DNA of 18,420 nt from Balneolia bacterium (GTDB lineage: Bacteria; Bacteroidota; Rhodothermia; Balneolales; Cyclonatronaceae). Location of the stretch: positions 1 to 18,420 of the forward strand of contig PXAI01000093.1 of assembly GCA_003567135.1 (NCBI GenBank), read 5' to 3'. The notes beneath the pieces are model-generated. The model worked only from the letters and a program-made list of their open reading frames with translations. It was not told the origin of the DNA and did no database searches. Below are positions 13,852 through 18,420 of the stretch, piece after piece. Every line of letters begins with the position of its first letter. The stretch's first letter is position 1. Made by a program: the position numbers and the translations under genes.

Positions 13852-15675
13852 ATGGCAGAAAAATTTTCAAATATTCCCGCGCTTTTTCGTGAAACATCCG
13901 CACGGTTGTCGGATAAAACCGCAATGCGGAAAAAAGAGCTTGGAATCTGGAATGATATCACCTGGAATGAGTATTACGAAACCTCCAGAAGCCTGGCCGC
14001 CGCTTTTTTGCATTTCGGGCTTGAGAAAGGCCAGTGCGTATCCATCATCGGGGAAAATTGTCCGGAATGGGTTTTTGCAGATATGGGCATTATCATGGCC
14101 GGTGGCGTTTCGGTGGGGATTTACACCACGAACTCGGCCGAGCAGTGCCAGTATGTGATTGACAACTCTGAGAGCGTATTTCTCTTTGTCGAAAATGAGG
14201 AACAGCTGGATAAGTGGCTCGCAGTACGTGACGAGCTTCCGCGCCTGAAGAAAGTCATTTTCTGGGATGATAAAGGCCTTCGCGATTTTAAAGATCCGAT
14301 GGTAATGTCATTCGGCGAATTTGTTGAAAAGGGCCGTGAAGTATTACCGGATTATCAGGATAAAATTGACAAAATATGCGGTGAACTTTCTGAGGATGAT
14401 CCCGCAATTCTGGTCTACACGTCTGGAACAACCGGCCAGCCTAAAGGCGCCATTCTCTCGCATCGCAACCTCACCTGGATGGCCGCTACCATCGCTGAGA
14501 TGGATCCCGAAATGGACATCAACGAGAATGAGAACGTAGTATCGTTTTTGCCGCTCTGCCATATTTTTGAGCGGCTTTTCAGTGTGTTCATTCATGTAAA
14601 GGTTGGCTATCAGGTCAATTTTGTAGAAGGGCCTGATACGGTAATGGAAAACATCCAGGAAATTTCTCCCTCAGTGGGATATGCCGTTCCGCGAATTTGG
14701 GAGAAGTATTATTCCGCCGTTTTTATCAAAATGAGCGATGCCACGCGGTTTAAAAAACTGGCGTATTTCTATTCGCTCCAGGTTTGTATGAAATACACCG
14801 AACGCAAATTCGCGGGTCAGGAAGTTTCTGGCGGATTGCGGCTGCTTTGGTTTTTATCCCAGAAACTGGTTTTCAATAAACTTCGGGAGCGTCTGGGCCT
14901 TGAGCGTATGAAGATCGCTTTTTCCGGTGCAGCTCCGATCTCGCCGGATGTGCTCAAATTTTTCTGGTCAATCGGGCTTCCCATGGTGGAAGGATACGGT
15001 CAGACGGAAGGAACCGGAGTTGCCGCTGCGGCGATGCTCAGCGCATTCAAGCCCGGCTCAGTGGGAAGGCCGGTGCCCGGAACGGAAATCAGGCTTGCGG
15101 AGGATGGTGAAATTCTGGTAAAGGCACCTTCGGTTTTTCAGGGATATTACCGCCGGCCTGAGGCCACCGAGGAAGTGTTGAAGGATGGATGGCTTCATTC
15201 GGGCGACATCGGTGAATTCGATAAAGAAGGTTTTCTGAAGATCATCGACCGGAAAAAGGATCTGATCATCACGGCCGGCGGAAAAAATATCGCGCCGCAG
15301 AATATCGAGAACAAGATCAAATTTAGTCCTTATGTGAATGACGCCATCGTTATCGGGGATCGTAAGAAATTCCTGTCGGCGCTGATCGTGCTGGACGAAG
15401 ATAACGTCGTAAAATATGCGCAGGATAATAAAGTGCAGTTTTCGACCTACAGCGATCTGGCCACGAACGATGAAATCAACAAGCTGATTCAGAAAGAGAT
15501 TGATAAAGTAAACAAGGATCTTGCCCGCGTGGAAAGCATCCGCAAGTTTCGCATTTTACCGAAGAAGCTTCTCGAAGAAGACGGAGAAATGACGCCAACC
15601 ATGAAGGTGAAGCGAAGCTACGTAAACAAAACGTACAAAGAGCTTATTGAGGAGATGTACTCTTCCAGAAATTAG
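13852..15675 (+). CDS. AMP-forming acyl-CoA synthetase (long-chain fatty-acid-CoA ligase type)
   Basis: 607 aa, the length of FadD15-like ligases. The nucleotide-binding loop is YTSGTTGQPKGAILSH (T190-G199 core). Later motifs are PLCHIFERL, GAAPISPDVLKFFW, VEGYGQTEGTG (acyl-adenylate binding) and GWLHSGDIGEFDKEGFLKII followed by DRKKDLIITAGGKNIAPQNI, the hinge and C-terminal lid. It activates a carboxylic acid to its adenylate and then to the CoA thioester. The chain length or class of acid is not readable; fatty acid is the default, and aromatic acids are handled by relatives. The binding protein of a liv-type importer starts 38 nt downstream, so the two are probably cotranscribed and may share a substrate. 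Confidence 0.9.
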   Translation: MAEKFSNIPALFRETSARLSDKTAMRKKELGIWNDITWNEYYETSRSLAAAFLHFGLEKGQCVSIIGENCPEWVFADMGIIMAGGVSVGIYTTNSAEQCQYVIDNSESVFLFVENEEQLDKWLAVRDELPRLKKVIFWDDKGLRDFKDPMVMSFGEFVEKGREVLPDYQDKIDKICGELSEDDPAILVYTSGTTGQPKGAILSHRNLTWMAATIAEMDPEMDINENENVVSFLPLCHIFERLFSVFIHVKVGYQVNFVEGPDTVMENIQEISPSVGYAVPRIWEKYYSAVFIKMSDATRFKKLAYFYSLQVCMKYTERKFAGQEVSGGLRLLWFLSQKLVFNKLRERLGLERMKIAFSGAAPISPDVLKFFWSIGLPMVEGYGQTEGTGVAAAAMLSAFKPGSVGRPVPGTEIRLAEDGEILVKAPSVFQGYYRRPEATEEVLKDGWLHSGDIGEFDKEGFLKIIDRKKDLIITAGGKNIAPQNIENKIKFSPYVNDAIVIGDRKKFLSALIVLDEDNVVKYAQDNKVQFSTYSDLATNDEINKLIQKEIDKVNKDLARVESIRKFRILPKKLLEEDGEMTPTMKVKRSYVNKTYKELIEEMYSSRN

Positions 15676-15713
15676 TCTAAACCACGTTCCACTTAACCGA
15701 CTTAATCAAAATC

Positions 15714-16919
15714 ATGAAAAAACTAACCCTTCTATTTGCTGCTTCGGCACTGCTGTTCAGCCTGATGATTTCCGGCTGTGGAGCCGAAGAATCGACCGGC
15801 GTAACGGATGATGAAATTGTAATCGGCTCATGGGGGCCACTCGACGGACCCGCCGCGCTCTGGGGCGCTGTTCCGCGCGGTATGGATGCCTATTTCAAGC
15901 ACATTAACGAGCAGGGCGGTATTCATGGCCGCCAGATCCGGTTTATTTACAGAAACGACGGGTACGAGCCGCCAAGAACGGTTTCAGCCGTCCGGCAGAT
16001 GGTTCAGCAGGATCAGGTTTTTGCCTTTGTAGGCGGCGTGGGAACATCACCCGGAATGGCCGTTCGCCGCTACATTCTGGATCGAGGAATTCCCTGGGTT
16101 TCACCTGCCAGCGGATCAACGCACTGGGCATATCCTCCGAATGACCTTCTTTTCAGTACCTATCCGCTTTATGTGGATGAAGCCGCGATTCAGGTTGAGT
16201 ATGCTGTTGAGGAACTTGGTTTCTCCAAAATCGGAATCATCTACCAGAGCGATGATTACGGCAAAGGCGGACTGGTCGGTGCTGAGATGCAGCTCGAAGA
16301 ATACGGACTCGAAATTGTGGCATCTGTTTCAACAGAAATTGGGGATACCGACCTGAACTCACACGCCCGCAGACTGCAAAACGCCGGTGCCGAAGCCGTT
16401 CTTTTGTGGGTGCTTCCAAGTCAGGCCACGAATATTATCCAGACTTCAGCCAGAAGCGGATTCCGTCCGCAGTGGATCGCATCCAGCACGCTTTCCGATA
16501 TGCAGCTGATGTACGACATCACCGATGGTTTATGGGAGGGCACGATTTTTACCTCATTCGGTGGTTTTGATAATGTGAATCCGGAGCTGCTCGGTGAATA
16601 CAGAGAGGCACTCGCAAAACATCAGCCCAACGTTCGTTTTGGAGCATTTTCTGCCGCCGGATTTCTTTTTGCAGAGCCGGTTGTTGAAGCCCTCAGAATT
16701 GTCGGCCCTGATCTCACGCGGGAATCTTTCGTGGAAGCCCTCGAATCTCTGGAAGGTTTTCAGGGGATTGGCCCCGAGATAACCTTTGGCCCCGACATCA
16801 GGCAGGGAACACGCTCAGCCGGGCTCCTGAAATGTATCTCGGCCACCGAGTTTGAAGAACTCGCGCCTTTCAGAACTTCAAACATCGACGTGGAAGAGGC
16901 CATTCGCCGAATGCAATGA
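15714..16919 (+). CDS. livK: Liv-type ABC transporter substrate-binding lipoprotein
   Basis: 401 aa. It has a lipoprotein signal peptide ending ISGC with Cys22 as the likely lipidated residue, so it is membrane-anchored in the periplasm. The mature part is a type I periplasmic binding fold (Peripla_BP_6/LivK-like): DDEIVIGSWGPLDGPAALWG, YFKHINEQGGIHGRQIRFIY, DGYEPPRTVSAVRQMVQQDQ, SPASGSTHWAYPP, IGIIYQSDDYGKGG and AEAVLLWVLPSQATNIIQTS. It is the missing component for livM-H-G-F at 8594-12073. It lies 38 nt after the acyl-CoA synthetase gene. The symbol denotes family only; the ligand is unknown and need not be leucine. A 54-nt hairpin starts 17 nt after the stop. Confidence 0.9.
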   Translation: MKKLTLLFAASALLFSLMISGCGAEESTGVTDDEIVIGSWGPLDGPAALWGAVPRGMDAYFKHINEQGGIHGRQIRFIYRNDGYEPPRTVSAVRQMVQQDQVFAFVGGVGTSPGMAVRRYILDRGIPWVSPASGSTHWAYPPNDLLFSTYPLYVDEAAIQVEYAVEELGFSKIGIIYQSDDYGKGGLVGAEMQLEEYGLEIVASVSTEIGDTDLNSHARRLQNAGAEAVLLWVLPSQATNIIQTSARSGFRPQWIASSTLSDMQLMYDITDGLWEGTIFTSFGGFDNVNPELLGEYREALAKHQPNVRFGAFSAAGFLFAEPVVEALRIVGPDLTRESFVEALESLEGFQGIGPEITFGPDIRQGTRSAGLLKCISATEFEELAPFRTSNIDVEEAIRRMQ

Positions 16920-16935
16920 TAATATCGTTACGCCT

Positions 16936-16989
16936 TTTCCCCACAAATGTAGAGACGCAAAATTTTGCGTCTCTGCGGTTGTGGGGAAA
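16936..16989. repeat. REP-like hairpin, copy 3, behind livK
   Basis: The inverted repeat is centred between 16962 and 16963. The inner arms AGAGACGCAAAA and TTTTGCGTCTCT are perfect; the outer arms TTTCCCCACAA and TTGTGGGGAAA are also perfect. Four intervening pairs contain one mismatch and two G-T pairs. The total stem is about 27 bp. The core GACGCAA...TTGCGTC is the same as at 627-648. It begins 17 nt after the livK stop and could stall or end transcription or protect the mRNA end, but no U-tract follows. Confidence 0.75.
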
Positions 16990-17025
16990 TATCATATATA
17001 AAACACATCCGTCCCCAATCACCCC

Positions 17026-17268
17026 ATGCGAACGATAAAAAACATTCCGCATCCCGAAATGAACATCACCGTGTTGATGTGGAACAACAAATATCTCATC
17101 AAATGCGAAGCCGGGCCGTACGAACAGGTCTACAAAGTGGATGCATCCGCCGTGGTTTCGGAGGATGATCTGACCGGGCTTATCTCCGAAGAATTCCTCG
17201 AAAAGGTAAAACAGCGCTTTCTCGAAATGAACAGTGATTTCGGTATCTCGGTTTTGAAAAATCTCTGA
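17026..17268 (+). CDS. Small protein of unknown function (80 aa)
   Basis: 80 aa, no signal peptide or membrane segment. I do not recognise a named domain. It has a beta-rich start (NITVLMWNNKYLIKCEAGPY, then EQVYKV) and an acidic, helical second half (SEDDLTGLISEEFLEKVKQR, then FLEMN), which looks like a compact cytoplasmic fold. The start may be ATG 17026 or ATG 17059, which would begin MNITVLMW; neither has a Shine-Dalgarno sequence. It lies between the hairpin behind livK and copy 2 of the inverted-repeat element, which begins 8 nt after its stop. Codon use looks normal for the window. Confidence 0.65.
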   Translation: MRTIKNIPHPEMNITVLMWNNKYLIKCEAGPYEQVYKVDASAVVSEDDLTGLISEEFLEKVKQRFLEMNSDFGISVLKNL

Positions 17269-17276
17269 TCAGGATC

Positions 17277-17411
17277 TAACCCGGATTATTCACCAAAGCC
17301 TGCCCCGACTCATAACACACCCAAATTTGAGGGAATGTATACTTGCTAAAAGCTAAATTTAATCAATTGCTTATATCGCATATTTAATTGATTCGTGAAT
17401 AATCCGGGCTA
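17277..17411. mobile_element. MITE-like element with 20-bp terminal inverted repeats, copy 2 (135 bp)
   Basis: The left end, 17277-17296, is TAACCCGGATTATTCACCAA, identical over 20 bp to the left end of copy 1 (1613-1632). The right end on the minus strand (17411-17392) is TAGCCCGGATTATTCACGAA. In both copies the left end finishes CACCAA and the right end CACGAA, so the ends are distinguishable and both copies have the same orientation. TA stands at each outer boundary. The interior is AT-rich with an inner inverted repeat (AATCAATT at 17371-17378 with AATTGATT at 17386-17393) and no ORF. The right end encodes the last residues of the acetyltransferase gene. Confidence 0.65.
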
Positions 17412-17848
17412 AGTTCTTTTTCAAGTGATACCTGAAAATCCTTGTACTGGGCATTGTATTTGGCCTCTATCACTTTGAAACCGGAGTTCAGGCCTAAAAT
17501 CAGCATTCCGGGATTCATATTCGGGAACGTATCGTAAATGAACTTTTTAAACCCGAGTTTGTCCGCTTCCAGTATCATCCGGCCAAGCATTTTTGCGGCT
17601 ACTCCTTTTCTCCTGTATTGTGGCAGAACGCCGCCTTTTGCCGAATAAAACACGCCGTTTCTGCGGTTGTAGCCAATCTTAAACCCAACAGGCACATCCC
17701 CGTGCATCGCCATAAGAATCACCAGCGTATCGTGATCAGTCCGGTTTATGACCCGCGCTTCCTTGAAAATTGCATAGTTAAGCGGTTCAAGCAGATGGAA
17801 ATCCTTTTTGCCCAGCCGCTGAACGTGTATGTCATCGATGGTGTTCAT
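17384..17848 (-). CDS. GNAT-family N-acetyltransferase
   Basis: 154 aa. The acetyl-CoA binding motif A is at about 91-109: GGVLPQYRRKGVAAKML, matching the R/QxxGxG/A pyrophosphate loop. The preceding strand, FKIGYNRRNGVFYSAKG, and the following FIYDTFPNMNPGMLILGLNS (motif B) complete the fold. The substrate is unknown. The ATG at 17848-17846 gives a normal GNAT N-terminus (MNTIDDIHVQRLGKKDFHLL). The last eight or so residues, SPDYSRIN, are encoded by the terminal repeat of the MITE-like element and are thus probably an acquired tail; the original stop has apparently been lost or displaced. It is divergent from the amidohydrolase gene. Confidence 0.85.
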   Translation of the reverse strand: MNTIDDIHVQRLGKKDFHLLEPLNYAIFKEARVINRTDHDTLVILMAMHGDVPVGFKIGYNRRNGVFYSAKGGVLPQYRRKGVAAKMLGRMILEADKLGFKKFIYDTFPNMNPGMLILGLNSGFKVIEAKYNAQYKDFQVSLEKELSPDYSRIN

Positions 17849-17971
17849 CGTATCATGTGGGATTATGAATCAAAATGAATGATAGTTCAAAAAGTGTTAC
17901 TTTGGCAACTGTCGCTGAAATGATTGCCAATCATAAAATTACCACTAAATTCGCGTCAAAATCTTTTTTCC

Positions 17972-18420
17972 ATGAAAATAATGCTCCGTCTTTTTTTAGT
18001 TATCCCGTTTTTGATGCTGATCACGTTTTGTGCTCCGCAGGCTGATGAAATTACCGTAATCCACAATGTGAACGGGTATACAATGAACGAAGACGGTGAA
18101 CGGCTCACTTTTGAGGCGATCGCTTTTGAAAACGGAATCATCCTCGAAACCGGCTCATCATCCCATATTTTAAATGAATATCCCGATGCCGTAACAATCG
18201 ACGGTGAAGGGAACACCATGCTTCCCGGCCTGATCGACGCGCATGCACATATTCTGGGTCTGGGCGAATCCCTGCTTAACGTAAATCTCGCCGGTGCGCA
18301 GTCGCTGGATGAGGCGCTGCAGCGAATCAGCGATTTTGCGGAAGAGCATCCCGATCACGATTGGATACTCGGACGCGGCTGGAATCAGACGCACTGGCCC
18401 GAAAATGAGTTTCCAACGGC
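17972..18420 (+). CDS. YtcJ-like amidohydrolase, N-terminal part
   Basis: The gene runs off the window; 149 full codons are present. It begins MKIMLRLFLVIPFLMLITFC, an export signal with Cys20 as a possible but poor lipobox cysteine, so the enzyme is periplasmic or lipid-anchored. The metal-binding HxH is His91-Ala-His93 in MLPGLIDAHAHILGLGESL, followed by GRGWNQTHWPENEFPTA, characteristic of the Amidohydro_3 (YtcJ-like) branch. It hydrolyses amide or related C-N bonds using one or two metal ions; the substrate is unknown. The start was chosen because it directly precedes the signal peptide. It is divergent from the GNAT gene across about 120 bp. Confidence 0.88.
   Translation, partial: MKIMLRLFLVIPFLMLITFCAPQADEITVIHNVNGYTMNEDGERLTFEAIAFENGIILETGSSSHILNEYPDAVTIDGEGNTMLPGLIDAHAHILGLGESLLNVNLAGAQSLDEALQRISDFAEEHPDHDWILGRGWNQTHWPENEFPT

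Noticed and set aside
16936..16989. Intrinsic terminator behind livK
   Set aside because: The stem is strong, but no U-tract follows and the core is shared with palindromes elsewhere, so it is listed as a repeat; terminator activity is possible but not shown.

Overview
The window looks like part of a chromosome from a Bacteroidota-like bacterium, most probably a Balneolota/Rhodothermota relative. The evidence is the protein style (NamZ/DUF1343 lipoprotein, secreted propeller protein, SigK/RskA-type pair), weak or absent Shine-Dalgarno sequences, moderate GC genes with AT-rich spacers, and spacers full of small dispersed repeats. This placement is an inference. No rRNA, tRNA, CRISPR array, phage gene or transposase gene was seen.

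Layout. 1-298 (-): 5' part of rlmN. 299-764: gene-free, with an 8-bp tandem repeat, a REP-like palindrome and heptamer repeats. 765-2461 (-): an ECF sigma factor followed by its RskA-type membrane anti-sigma factor, separated by a 234-bp element with 20-bp terminal inverted repeats. 2641-4352 (+): ndk and namZ. 4334-5086 (-): rlmB, overlapping namZ tail to tail. 5153-5829 (+): two small membrane proteins. 5830-6327: repeat-rich spacer. 6328-8448 (+): pyrG and a NUDIX hydrolase. 8594-12349 (+): livM-livH-livG-livF plus an 86-aa membrane protein. 12356-13411 (-): secreted propeller-like protein. 13412-13851: spacer with a second copy of the dispersed repeat also present at 5879-6049. 13852-16919 (+): an acyl-CoA synthetase and the substrate-binding lipoprotein of a liv-type transporter. 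16936-16989: large hairpin. 17026-17268 (+): 80-aa unknown. 17277-17411: second copy of the inverted-repeat element. 17384-17848 (-): GNAT acetyltransferase. 17972 to the end (+): 5' part of a YtcJ-like amidohydrolase.

How the genes fit together. The largest functional unit is a complete HAAT-type (branched-chain amino acid type) ABC importer. Its two permeases and two ATPases form one tight operon; its binding protein sits about 3.6 kb further on, next to an AMP-forming acyl-CoA synthetase. The pairing suggests that the substrate may be a carboxylic acid that is CoA-activated after entry, rather than leucine. The rest is housekeeping: nucleotide metabolism (ndk, pyrG, NUDIX), rRNA methylation (rlmN, rlmB), peptidoglycan turnover (namZ) and cell-surface stress regulation (sigma/anti-sigma).

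The least ordinary content is the non-coding DNA. At least three families of dispersed repeats occur in 18 kb. One of them overlaps the 3' ends of two genes and supplies the stop codon of the sigma factor and the last residues of the acetyltransferase. I see no clear novel defence or biosynthetic system.
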